Source: Caballeronia concitans
GTDB taxonomy: Bacteria; Pseudomonadota; Gammaproteobacteria; Burkholderiales; Burkholderiaceae
Direction of reading: 5' to 3'
NCBI RefSeq assembly: GCF_001544615.1
Contig: NZ_FCNV02000004.1
Span: 124,001-188,000 of the forward strand
DNA length: 64,000 nt
In this document: positions 19,272 to 27,686 of the stretch, in pieces
Layout: every line of letters begins with the position of its first letter
Numbering within the stretch: position 1 is the stretch's first letter
The notes under the pieces: model-generated
The model's database searches: none
What the model was told of the DNA's origin: nothing
Seen by the model: only the letters and a program-made list of their open reading frames with translations
Translations under genes and position numbers: made by a program

Positions 19272-20833
19272 ACACCGTTGCCGATACGGCCATCAACAAG
19301 GCATGGCCCGCGCTCAGCACGAACTTGCCCAAAGCGCCGCACGCCGATGTCGTGCTGTTGCTCGAAGGAACGTTCCCGTATGTGAGCGGCGGCGTATCCA
19401 GTTGGGTCAATCAGATGATCCGCGCGTTTCCCGATCTCACGTTCGCGTTGTGCTTTCTCGGCAGCCGACCCCAGGATTATCCGAAGGCGTCGTATGCATT
19501 GCCCGACAACGTCGTGCATCAAGAGAATCACTTTCTCTACGACTTCGAAGCCGCGCCCGAAGCCGCGAAGCGCCGGGGCGACCGTATGGCGTTCGCGCAA
19601 TCCGCGGAGCTGCACGAAGCCATGCGAAATCCCGCGATGCGCGCCGCCGCAGGCCCCATGCTGCGCGACATGCTGAAAGACCTTGCACCGGACGGCCGCT
19701 TGTCCGAGCGCGAATTCCTCTATTCGCGCGAGGCGTGGAACTACGTGACACAGCAGTATCGCGAACGCTGCACGGACCCTTCGTTCGTCGATTACTTCTG
19801 GACCGTGCGCGTGATGCACAAGCCGCTATGGCTGCTCGCACGCATTGCGAACGGACTGCCCGATGCAGGCGTGTACCACACCGTATCGACAGGATATGCG
19901 GGCTTTCTCGGCGCGCTCGCGCACTTTCGAACCGGACGGCCGCTGCTGGTATCCGAGCATGGCATCTATACGAAGGAACGGAAGATCGATCTGTTCCAGA
20001 GCCAGTGGATACGCGATAACCGCAGCATCTTCGAACGCGATGTCTCGCAAGTCGGCTATTTCCGCGATCTGTGGGTGCGCTTCTTCGAGACGCTCGGTCG
20101 CGTGTGTTACGACGCCGCCGACGACATCATCGCGCTCTATGAAGGCAACCGTCAGCGTCAGGTCGCCGATGGCGCGCCCGCGCAAAAGACCGCGAGCATA
20201 CCGAACGGCGTCGATCTGCCAAGGCTTTCGGCGCTACGCAACAAGCGCGCGGCGGGCGTGCCGAAGACCTTGTGCCTGATCGGCCGCGTGGTGCCGATCA
20301 AGGACATCAAGACCTTCATTCGCGCGATGCTGACTGTCGTGCGCAAGGAGCCCGATGCCGAAGCATGGATCGCCGGTCCTGAAGACGAGGACGTCGAATA
20401 CGCCCGCGAATGCCGCAGTCTCGTCGAAAGTCTCGGGCTTCAGGGCAAGGTCAGATTTCTCGGCTTTCAGAAGATCGACGAGCTGCTGCCGAAATGCGGC
20501 GTTCTCATACTTAGTTCGATATCCGAAGCATTGCCGCTGGTCGTGCTCGAAGGCTTCGCGGCGGGCGTGCCTTCGGTGACGACGGATGTCGGCTCGTGCA
20601 GGCAACTGATCCACGGCTTGCCCGGCGACGACGCGGCGCTCGGGGCGGCGGGCCGCGTCGTGCAGATTGCCGATCCGCGCGCGCTCGCCGATGCCGCACT
20701 CGATTTGCTCGACGAAGACAACTGGCGTGCGGCGCAAGCGGCGGGCATTGCGCGCGTCGAACGCTTCTATACGCAGGAACGGATGGTGGGCGCCTATCGC
20801 ACGCTGTACGAGCGGCTCATTAACCGCGAATAA
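19268..20833 (+). CDS. pelF: PelF, cytoplasmic GT4 glycosyltransferase polymerising Pel
   Basis: 521 residues of a GT-B fold glycosyltransferase family 4 enzyme that polymerises Pel from UDP-amino sugars. N-terminal signatures (ADVVLLLEGTFPYVSGGVSSW) and the C-terminal EX7E motif (Glu420 to Glu428 in SEALPLVVLE) are present. It has no membrane segment; it works at the inner membrane through PelG, PelD and PelE. The start at 19268 overlaps the pelE stop as ATGA. The frame is open further upstream inside pelE, but that part is a shadow. Confidence 0.93.
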   Translation: MNTVADTAINKAWPALSTNLPKAPHADVVLLLEGTFPYVSGGVSSWVNQMIRAFPDLTFALCFLGSRPQDYPKASYALPDNVVHQENHFLYDFEAAPEAAKRRGDRMAFAQSAELHEAMRNPAMRAAAGPMLRDMLKDLAPDGRLSEREFLYSREAWNYVTQQYRERCTDPSFVDYFWTVRVMHKPLWLLARIANGLPDAGVYHTVSTGYAGFLGALAHFRTGRPLLVSEHGIYTKERKIDLFQSQWIRDNRSIFERDVSQVGYFRDLWVRFFETLGRVCYDAADDIIALYEGNRQRQVADGAPAQKTASIPNGVDLPRLSALRNKRAAGVPKTLCLIGRVVPIKDIKTFIRAMLTVVRKEPDAEAWIAGPEDEDVEYARECRSLVESLGLQGKVRFLGFQKIDELLPKCGVLILSSISEALPLVVLEGFAAGVPSVTTDVGSCRQLIHGLPGDDAALGAAGRVVQIADPRALADAALDLLDEDNWRAAQAAGIARVERFYTQERMVGAYRTLYERLINRE

Positions 20834-20861
20834 CCGAATCAGAAGAGGCAGGGGAATCGTC

Positions 20862-22232
20862 ATGGCGGGAATCGGCTTCGAACTGCGCAAGATGCTTCAG
20901 CGCGAAACGCTGGTCGGCCTCATGCAGGCGTATGCGTATGCGGGCCTCATCAGCGCAGGACCGTGGATTCTGTCGATCATCGGCATGTTGCTGATCGGCA
21001 TTCTAAGCCTGCCCTTCGTGTTGCCGACCGGACTCATCACACAGTTTCAGGTATCGGTGACCTATTTGATATCGCTCTCGCTCGTGCTGACCGGACCGCT
21101 GCAACTCGGCTTCACACGCTTCACGTCTGATCGTTTGTTCGAGAAGCGCGGCGACATGGTGCTGCCGAACTATCACGGCGCGGCGCTCGTCGCGACGATC
21201 GCCGCCATCGTGCTCGGCGGACTCGCGGTCGTGTTCCTGTTTCCGGCGCAGTCGGCGGCGTACCGAATGCTGATGCTCGCGGGCTTCGTCGTGATGAGCA
21301 ACATCTGGCTCGCGACGATTTTTCTGTCCGGCATGAAGCAGTACACGTCTATTTTGTGGGTGTTTTTCGTCGGCTATACGTTGACGGCGGGCGCCGCCAT
21401 CACACTCAATATCTTCGGACTGACGGGACTGCTCGGCGGCTTCGTGTTCGGGCAAACGGTGCTGCTCGCGGGACTGCTGACGCTGATCTATCGCGACTAC
21501 ACGAGCGAACGTTTCATCTCATTCGAGTTCTTCTCGAAGCGATACCGCTATCCCACCCTCATGGCGACGGGCTTTCTCTACAACCTCGCCATCTGGATCG
21601 ACAAGTTCATGTTCTGGTACGCGCCGGGTACGGGACAGGATGTGATCGGTCCGCTGCGGGCATCGATCATCTACGACATCCCCGTGTTTCTTGCGTATCT
21701 CGCGATCATTCCCGGCATGGCGGTGTTTCTGATGCGCATCGAAACCGACTTCGTCGAGTACTACGACGCGTTCTATGGCGCGGTTCGCGAAGGTGCTTCG
21801 TTGCAGCATATCGAACGCATGCGCAATGCAATGGTGGAAGCGCTGCGCAATGGGCTTTATGAAATCGTCAAGGTGCAGGCGACGGCTGCGCTACTGCTTT
21901 TCGCGGTCAGCACCGCGCTGCTGGGATGGCTCGGCATCTCGGCGCTGTATTCGCCGCTGCTTTATATCGATGTCATCGCCGCGAGCCTGCAAGTGCTCTT
22001 CATGGGCGTGATCAATGTGTTCTTCTATCTCGACAAGCGCCGTGTGGTGCTGGCGCTCGTGTTGTTATTCGTGGTGTCGAATGTCGTGCTGACGGGCGCG
22101 ACGCTTGCCGCGAACCCGGGATGGTACGGATACGGCTTTGCAGGCTCGCTGTTGATCGTGCTGCTCGTCAGCCTCGCGTGGCTCGACCGTAAGCTCGAGC
22201 TGCTGGAATACGAAACGTTCATGATTCAATAA
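20862..22232 (+). CDS. pelG: PelG, polytopic membrane protein of Pel synthesis
   Basis: 456 residues, the same length as Pseudomonas PelG, with about 12 membrane spans and a MATE/flippase-like architecture. It begins MAGIGFELRKM, characteristic of the family. PelG is believed to form the inner-membrane channel for Pel with PelD/PelE. The start at 20862 has an AGGGGAA ribosome site. It closes the operon; no intrinsic terminator is evident in the next 200 bp. Confidence 0.93.
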   Translation: MAGIGFELRKMLQRETLVGLMQAYAYAGLISAGPWILSIIGMLLIGILSLPFVLPTGLITQFQVSVTYLISLSLVLTGPLQLGFTRFTSDRLFEKRGDMVLPNYHGAALVATIAAIVLGGLAVVFLFPAQSAAYRMLMLAGFVVMSNIWLATIFLSGMKQYTSILWVFFVGYTLTAGAAITLNIFGLTGLLGGFVFGQTVLLAGLLTLIYRDYTSERFISFEFFSKRYRYPTLMATGFLYNLAIWIDKFMFWYAPGTGQDVIGPLRASIIYDIPVFLAYLAIIPGMAVFLMRIETDFVEYYDAFYGAVREGASLQHIERMRNAMVEALRNGLYEIVKVQATAALLLFAVSTALLGWLGISALYSPLLYIDVIAASLQVLFMGVINVFFYLDKRRVVLALVLLFVVSNVVLTGATLAANPGWYGYGFAGSLLIVLLVSLAWLDRKLELLEYETFMIQ

Positions 22233-22459
22233 TGGATTGGTCCTTGACGCTCGCGAAGAACGTTCGTTCGAAAATCCGTTTGTACGCTATCACACACAAT
22301 TTCGTTCGCTATTCTAAATAGTGGATTGAATGTTAGGTAACCTTGTCCATACTTGATTTGCTCACTGTGGAGGGCAATACCACTGCGTCGCCCTTGCGGC
22401 GTCGCAGCGCAAGCCAGTCGCTCGTTCCACCTGGCCTTTCCACGTTCACGAGGCTCTGT

Positions 22460-23908
22460 ATGGAATCCACTTCACTTAAGCGGCGCGCGTTCGTCAAGGG
22501 AACGGCGTCAGCGCTCGCGCTCGCATCCTTTCCAGAACTCGGCGCGGCCGTCACCCCGGTCATCCGACTCGAATGGCAAACGTTCAAAACGACGCAGCAA
22601 TTTTCATCGTTTTACGACGCCGTGCGTACGATGAAAAGCAACACCAATGGCAGCTCGCCCGCATCGTGGCAATACTGGGTCAATGTTCATCGCAACTATT
22701 GCCCGCACAGCGAACCCTATTTTCTGGCGTGGCATCGCGGATACATCTATTGCCTGGAACAGCAGTTGAAGACCATATCGGGGGATAAGAATCTCACCCT
22801 TCCCTACTGGGATTACTACACGTATCCGGTCATTCCGTCCGAATTCACCAATAGCGCGAGCGCCAATCCGCTCTACGTACCGCGGGTGAATACGAATGTG
22901 TATCAGGCGCTCGATCTGAGCCCTTTCGCTTCGACCGTCGTCAACATGCAGCGCGGCACCAAGAACGCGTTCGAGACGAAGCTGGAGAATGCACCGCACA
23001 ATCCGGTGCACGATCTTATCGGCGGCTACATGGGCGACATCAATACGGCGCCCATCGATCCAATCTTCTATCTGCATCACTGCAATCTCGACCGCTTATG
23101 GAACGCGTGGGAGCATCGTTCGACGAGCAAGGTGCCCGCGGCGACCAATAGCTACTGGAACGGCAGCTTCACCTATGCAAGCGGCCTCACGATGGCGAAG
23201 TCCAAGACGCGCACCCCGGCGAATCTCGGCTACGACTACGCCAACGACACCATGCCGCGGTCGCTGCCGCCACAAGCGCAACGAGGAGGAATCGTGCGAG
23301 TACAGGCGCAGATATCGGGGATACACGGGCGGCCGCCGGTCGGCAACTTCCCATCGAGCCCGGGCCGCAGCGTGTCCGCGACGCGCCGTTCGCTGGGCGG
23401 CGCAAAGGGCGTCCATCTGGGCAATGCATCCGTGAGCGCGCTCGTGGCGCTATCGTCGTCCAATGCGACGGCACTGAAGGACACGCTCGCTGTATCGCCG
23501 GCGGCGAGTCCCGGTGATTCGCTCGAGACGCCGCAAGCGATGGCGCCGGGCAAGGCATCCTTCCGTTTCGTGAAGCTCGTGCTCGATGGCATCGCGCTTT
23601 CGGCGGCGGCGCAGAACGGCGGCTTCTTCTATAACGTCTATGTGAATCTGCCCGCGACCGGCGATATCGATTCGGTCAAGGCCGATTACTTCGTCGGCAC
23701 GATCGGCGCATTCGAGATCTCGACCATGAAGCATCACGGCATGAAGATGCTCTCGTACGACGTGACCGAGCAACTCGCGCGCGGCGGTCCCGGCAATGCA
23801 GCTCAGATCGTAGTCTCATTCGTGCGCATCAGCGGTCCCAATTCGCCGAATGGCGACGCGGTGTCCGTCGACGAAGTACGCGTGGAACTCGGCACGGACG
23901 CGCCCTGA
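22460..23908 (+). CDS. Tat-exported tyrosinase (type 3 copper phenol oxidase)
   Basis: 482 residues. A twin-arginine signal (KRRAFVK, residues 7-13) precedes a tyrosinase domain: the CuA site is His77, His83 and His92 (VHRNYCPHSEPYFLAWH), and the CuB site is His180, His184 and His206/207 (HNPVH, DPIFYLHHCNLDRLW). Cys81-x-His83 is placed to form the Cys-His thioether seen in some type 3 copper enzymes. A ~150-residue C-terminal domain (from about 355) resembles the polyphenol oxidase tail. It would oxidise phenols to quinones, giving melanin. The start at 22460 follows a GAGG; the in-frame TTG at 22343 would put unrelated residues before the Tat signal. No separate copper chaperone is adjacent. 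Confidence 0.9.
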   Translation: MESTSLKRRAFVKGTASALALASFPELGAAVTPVIRLEWQTFKTTQQFSSFYDAVRTMKSNTNGSSPASWQYWVNVHRNYCPHSEPYFLAWHRGYIYCLEQQLKTISGDKNLTLPYWDYYTYPVIPSEFTNSASANPLYVPRVNTNVYQALDLSPFASTVVNMQRGTKNAFETKLENAPHNPVHDLIGGYMGDINTAPIDPIFYLHHCNLDRLWNAWEHRSTSKVPAATNSYWNGSFTYASGLTMAKSKTRTPANLGYDYANDTMPRSLPPQAQRGGIVRVQAQISGIHGRPPVGNFPSSPGRSVSATRRSLGGAKGVHLGNASVSALVALSSSNATALKDTLAVSPAASPGDSLETPQAMAPGKASFRFVKLVLDGIALSAAAQNGGFFYNVYVNLPATGDIDSVKADYFVGTIGAFEISTMKHHGMKMLSYDVTEQLARGGPGNAAQIVVSFVRISGPNSPNGDAVSVDEVRVELGTDAP

Positions 23909-23923
23909 GCGCAAGCACCCTAT

Positions 23924-23962
23924 GAAGCGGCTCGTCATGATGAATCGAAGACGAGCCGCTTC
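23924..23962. terminator. Hairpin between convergent tyrosinase and LysR genes
   Basis: A perfect 13-bp stem (gaagcggctcgtc 23924-23936, gacgagccgcttc 23950-23962) with a 13-base loop sits 15 bp after the tyrosinase stop and 5 bp from the end of the LysR gene. No clear U-tract; probably a shared bidirectional 3' end. Confidence 0.65.
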
Positions 23963-23967
23963 GTTCG

Positions 23968-24870
23968 TCACGCACGCGCATTCTCCGCACGAATGAAATC
24001 GACGAAAGCCCGCAGCGGCCCCGGCATATGCGCGCGGCTCGGGTAATAGAGCGATGGCCCTGGAAAACTCTGCCACCACGGCTTCAGAATCGGAACGAGC
24101 CCGCCGCGTTCGATATCCGCGCGCACGAATTCCTCGAACGTGTAAGTGAGTCCGAGTCCCGCGAGCGCGGCGCTTCGGCTCAGTTCAATCGATGTCGTCG
24201 CCAGCGGCCCGCGCGGCGCAATGCGCATGATTTTGTCGCCCCGCTTGAATTCCCACGACGCGAGCACGCCGCTTTCAAAGCGATGCCCGATGCATGCGTG
24301 ATTCACCAGCTCGCGCGGATGCTTCGGCTCACCATGCAGCGCGAGATAAGCCGGCGCGGCAGCGGCGACGAAGCGCTGCGTGCGCGGACCGATCGGCACC
24401 GCGATCATGTCGCGCTCGATGCGCTCGTCGTAGCGAATGCCGGCATCGAAACCGGCGGCGAGCACATCGATGAAGTTATCTGTTGCGCTGACTTCGAGCG
24501 TGATGCCCGGATGCGCGGTGAGAAAGCGCGGAATGATCGACGGAAGAATCTCGCGCGATGCGATGGTCGGCACGTTCAGACGCAGCGTGCCCGTTGGACT
24601 GTCGCGATACACGTTGACGGCGTCGAGTGCGCCCGCAATCTCCGCGAACGCGGGCGTGAGCCGTTCGATCAGCCGCTCGCCCGCCTCGGTCGGCGTGACG
24701 CTGCGCGTCGTGCGGTTCAGAAGGCGCACGCCGAGCCGCGCTTCGAGCCGGCGCACCGCATCGCTCAATGACGATGCCGATACGCCGCGCAACAGCGCCG
24801 CCTGACGAAAGCCGCGGGCGCGCGCCACCGCGAGATACGCGTGGAGATCGGAGACATCCGGTTCGCTCAT
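23968..24870 (-). CDS. LysR-family transcriptional regulator
   Basis: 300 residues: an N-terminal winged helix (SDLHAYLAVARARGFRQAALLRGVSASSLSDAVRRLEARLG, near 6-48) and a substrate-binding co-inducer domain. The start at 24870 has GAGG six bases ahead; a start 24 bp upstream is less likely. It is divergent from the aldo-keto reductase gene, 121 bp away, the standard arrangement for a LysR protein and its target, so it probably controls that reductase (and perhaps the dehydrogenase after it). The inducer is unknown. Confidence 0.88.
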   Translation of the reverse strand: MSEPDVSDLHAYLAVARARGFRQAALLRGVSASSLSDAVRRLEARLGVRLLNRTTRSVTPTEAGERLIERLTPAFAEIAGALDAVNVYRDSPTGTLRLNVPTIASREILPSIIPRFLTAHPGITLEVSATDNFIDVLAAGFDAGIRYDERIERDMIAVPIGPRTQRFVAAAAPAYLALHGEPKHPRELVNHACIGHRFESGVLASWEFKRGDKIMRIAPRGPLATTSIELSRSAALAGLGLTYTFEEFVRADIERGGLVPILKPWWQSFPGPSLYYPSRAHMPGPLRAFVDFIRAENARA

Positions 24871-24991
24871 TGTCCGCCTCGGCGCACAGCCCATTCGAAT
24901 TGAGGCGGATTATCGCACGGGCATTTCGAACACATAATGCAATCCGACGCCTGCACATGCGGGCCAACGGAACCTCGAAAGGAGATGGAAC

Positions 24992-25996
24992 ATGGAACAA
25001 CGACAGTTGGGCAAGACCGGACCGCAATCCTCCGCCATTGGGCTCGGCTGCATGGGCATGTCCGGCATGTACGGGCCGTCGGACCGCGCGGAAAGCATCG
25101 CGACGATCCACGCGGCGCTCGAAGCGGGTGTCACGCTGCTCGATACCGGCGACTTCTACGGCATGGGCCACAACGAATTGCTGATTGCCGAGGCGTTGAG
25201 AACCGCGCCGCCGTCGCGCCGAGATGCCGCGATTCTCAGCGTGAAGTTCGGCGGCATGCGCGATCCGGCGGGCAACTGGACCGATTACGACGCGCGTCCC
25301 AACGCGGTCAAGAACTTCCTCGCCTATACGCTGCAGCGCCTGGGCGTCGAGCATATCGACATCTATCGCCCCGCGCGGCTCGATCCGAAAGTGCCCATCG
25401 AAGACACCGTCGGCGCGATCGCGGACATGATCCGGGCGGGCTACGTGCGTCACGTCGGGCTGTCGGAAGTGGGCGCAGCGACCATTCGAAAGGCGGCGCA
25501 AGTGCATGCAATATGCGATTTGCAGATCGAATACTCGCTGATCTCGCGCGGAATCGAGGACGCGATTCTGCCCGCCTGCCGCGCGCTCGGTATCGGCATC
25601 TCGGCGTATGGCGTGCTGTCGCGCGGACTTATTAGCGGACACTGGACGAAGGAATCGGCGCAAGCGGGCGACTGGCGCGCGCATAGTCCGCGCTTTCAGG
25701 ACGGCCATGTCGAACGCAATCTCGCCCTCGTCGATGCGCTCGCGCAGATTGCGCAAAGCAAGGGCGTGAGCGTGGCGCAGATCGCGATTGCGTGGGTGCT
25801 CGCGCAGGGCGACGACATCGTGCCGGTCATCGGCGCGAGGCGGCGCGACCGGCTGAGCGAATCGCTGGGCGCGCTCGATGTCACCCTTTCCGCCGATGAA
25901 CTCGCCGCGATCGAATCGGCCGTGCCGAAGGGCGCAGCATCCGGCGACCGCTACGCCGCCGTGCAGATGGCGCATCTGGATAGCGAGAAGCATTGA
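24992..25996 (+). CDS. Aldo-keto reductase
   Basis: 334 residues of an NADP-dependent TIM-barrel aldo-keto reductase. The catalytic region is [16 protein letters not shown] (Asp and Tyr) and SVKFGG (Lys); the usual active-site histidine loop reads YRPARLDP, a known variant of the AKR13-like group. The C-terminal NADP-binding part is [19 protein letters not shown]. An ideal AAAGGAG lies 7 bases before the start. Substrate unknown. Probably regulated by the divergent LysR gene. Confidence 0.88.
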   Translation: MEQRQLGKTGPQSSAIGLGCMGMSGMYGPSDRAESIATIHAALEAGVTLLDTGDFYGMGHNELLIAEALRTAPPSRRDAAILSVKFGGMRDPAGNWTDYDARPNAVKNFLAYTLQRLGVEHIDIYRPARLDPKVPIEDTVGAIADMIRAGYVRHVGLSEVGAATIRKAAQVHAICDLQIEYSLISRGIEDAILPACRALGIGISAYGVLSRGLISGHWTKESAQAGDWRAHSPRFQDGHVERNLALVDALAQIAQSKGVSVAQIAIAWVLAQGDDIVPVIGARRRDRLSESLGALDVTLSADELAAIESAVPKGAASGDRYAAVQMAHLDSEKH

Positions 25997-26056
25997 GCGC
26001 ATCGGGCGCGCATGAGCCAGCACGGAGCGGGTCCGCCGGTTGCAACGCACGCGACG

Positions 26057-26081
26057 TTTGCATTTTGCATGCATCATGCAC
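26057..26081. repeat. GCATGC-type palindromic element upstream of the MDR dehydrogenase
   Basis: The stretch gcattttgcatgcatcatgc combines a GCATTTT word and a TGCATGCA palindrome. It lies about 45 bp ahead of the dehydrogenase start. One of the dispersed set described in the findings. Confidence 0.5.
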
Positions 26082-26122
26082 ATCGACCGATTCATTGCCG
26101 CTATCCGGCGAAGGAAAACTTC

Positions 26123-27136
26123 ATGAAGGCATTCACACTCCGCGCGCCCGGCGGACTCGACAAGCTCGAAATCCGCGACATTCCCGATCCCGGCGCGCCC
26201 GGGCCGGGCCAGATTCGCGTCGCATTGCACGCGACATCGCTCAACTTTCATGACCTTCTGGTCGTGAGCGGCAAGAGTCCCGCCGCCGATGGCCGCGTGC
26301 CGATGTCCGATGGCGCGGGCGTCGTCGAAGCCGTCGGCGATGGCGTCACCGAGTTCAAGGCCGGCGATCACGTCGTCTCGTGCTTCTTTCCGCAATGGGC
26401 CGATGGCCTGCCGCAAGCGGAAGTGGGCAACTTCGCGGGCACGCCGGGCGACGGCATCGACGGCATGGCGGCGATGCACGTCGTGCGCGCGGCCGGCGCC
26501 TTCACGCATGCGCCGCGCGGCTGGAGCCACACCGAAGCGGCCACGATCACGACAGCCGGCCTCACCGCATGGCGCGCGCTCGTGGTGGACGGCGGGCTCA
26601 AGGCGGGCGACACCGTGCTCGCGCTCGGCACGGGCGGCGTGTCGATTGCGGCGCTGCAGATCGCGAAGGCGATGGGCGCGCAGGTGATCGTCACGTCGTC
26701 GTCGGACGAGAAACTCGCGCGCGCGAAGGCACTCGGGGCCGATCACGTCGTCAATTACCGCACGCACGAGCAATGGGCCGGGCCCGTGCGCGAATTCACG
26801 GGCGGGCGCGGCGTCGATCACGTGATCGAAGTCGGCGGGCCGGGCACGCTCGCGCAGTCGATCGAAGCGGTGCGCGTCGGCGGTCATATCGCGCTGATCG
26901 GCGTGCTGACGGGCCGCGAAGGCAACGTGCCGACATCGCTACTGATGGCGCGTCAGGCGAAGCTGCAGGGCCTGATCGTCGGAAGCCGGAGACATCAGCA
27001 AGACTATGTGCGCGCGCTCGAAAGCAATGGCGTGCGGCCCGTCATCGACCGGACATTCCCCTTCGATGCCCTGCCCGATGCGTTCCGGCATCAGGAAAGC
27101 GGCTCGCACTTCGGGAAGATCTGCGTGGAGTGGTGA
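26123..27136 (+). CDS. Zinc-less/MDR-type NAD(P)-dependent alcohol dehydrogenase
   Basis: 337 residues of the medium-chain dehydrogenase/reductase superfamily: an N-terminal GroES-like fold (residues ~1-130) and a Rossmann domain with the glycine motif in LALGTGGVSIAALQIAKAMGAQVIVTSSS. The typical catalytic zinc Cys/His pair is not obvious at the usual place (LNFHDLLVVSG), so it resembles the quinone oxidoreductase-like, zinc-independent members. The start at 26123 has AAGGAAAA upstream and gives the canonical beginning MKAFTLRAPGGLDKL. It is 126 bp after the aldo-keto reductase and may be co-regulated. Substrate unknown. Confidence 0.88.
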   Translation: MKAFTLRAPGGLDKLEIRDIPDPGAPGPGQIRVALHATSLNFHDLLVVSGKSPAADGRVPMSDGAGVVEAVGDGVTEFKAGDHVVSCFFPQWADGLPQAEVGNFAGTPGDGIDGMAAMHVVRAAGAFTHAPRGWSHTEAATITTAGLTAWRALVVDGGLKAGDTVLALGTGGVSIAALQIAKAMGAQVIVTSSSDEKLARAKALGADHVVNYRTHEQWAGPVREFTGGRGVDHVIEVGGPGTLAQSIEAVRVGGHIALIGVLTGREGNVPTSLLMARQAKLQGLIVGSRRHQQDYVRALESNGVRPVIDRTFPFDALPDAFRHQESGSHFGKICVEW

Positions 27137-27212
27137 AGATGCGATAGTGCGACCGCGCCGGGCGGCATGCGCATTGCAGTGCATCTTGGATCGACACAAC
27201 GAGCAGTCAACC

Positions 27213-27515
27213 ATGATCGACAAGCGCACGCGACGTTTCGTATCGATGCTCTCGGCCGCTGCTGCTGTGGCCGCCTTCGCCACCGCGCCTTCGCTCGTTC
27301 TCGCGCAGGCCGCGCCCGGCAACCAGCAGCGCAGCGAAGGCTTCGGCGTCCGCGGCGGGCAGTCCGGACAAGCCGGCCAGGGCGCGAGCCCGCAAGGCGG
27401 TCAAGGCGGCGCGACGCAAGTCGGCACGCCGCCCGCTCAGTTGAAGCGCGAGGAAGAAGCGCGTCAGCGCGGAAAGACGGGATCGGCAGGCGCTTCAAGT
27501 ACGGGCGCGAAGTAG
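27213..27515 (+). CDS. Small secreted Gly/Gln-rich protein, function unknown
   Basis: 100 residues. Residues 1-31 form a Sec signal peptide (hydrophobic MLSAAAAVAAFATAPSLVLAQA). The mature part is low-complexity, rich in Gly, Gln and Ala (GGQSGQAGQGASPQGGQGG), with a charged KREEEARQRGK segment, and is probably disordered. No family recognised. It stands alone 76 bp after the dehydrogenase. Confidence 0.65.
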   Translation: MIDKRTRRFVSMLSAAAAVAAFATAPSLVLAQAAPGNQQRSEGFGVRGGQSGQAGQGASPQGGQGGATQVGTPPAQLKREEEARQRGKTGSAGASSTGAK

Positions 27516-27686
27516 CGACGCACCGCGCATTCTTTCAACTCATGCGACGGCGTCTTTTCATGCGGATTACATTTCGGCCACCGCTCTTCTATGATGAGGA
27601 AGCGCGCCCGTCGCAACGACGATAAATAACGGCTTTAGCTCACGTTCACGCGCGCTGCTCCCATTCATCGGCGGAGAACAGCCTTC

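Noticed and set aside
22343-22459. Extended N-terminus of tyrosinase from a TTG at 22343
   Set aside because: It would place 39 unrelated residues ahead of a clear twin-arginine signal; the ATG at 22460 is better.
24476-26887. 803-codon open frame on the minus strand across the LysR, aldo-keto reductase and dehydrogenase genes
   Set aside because: Arg/His/Ala-rich composition with no domain; it is the antisense of three clear genes and arises from high GC content.
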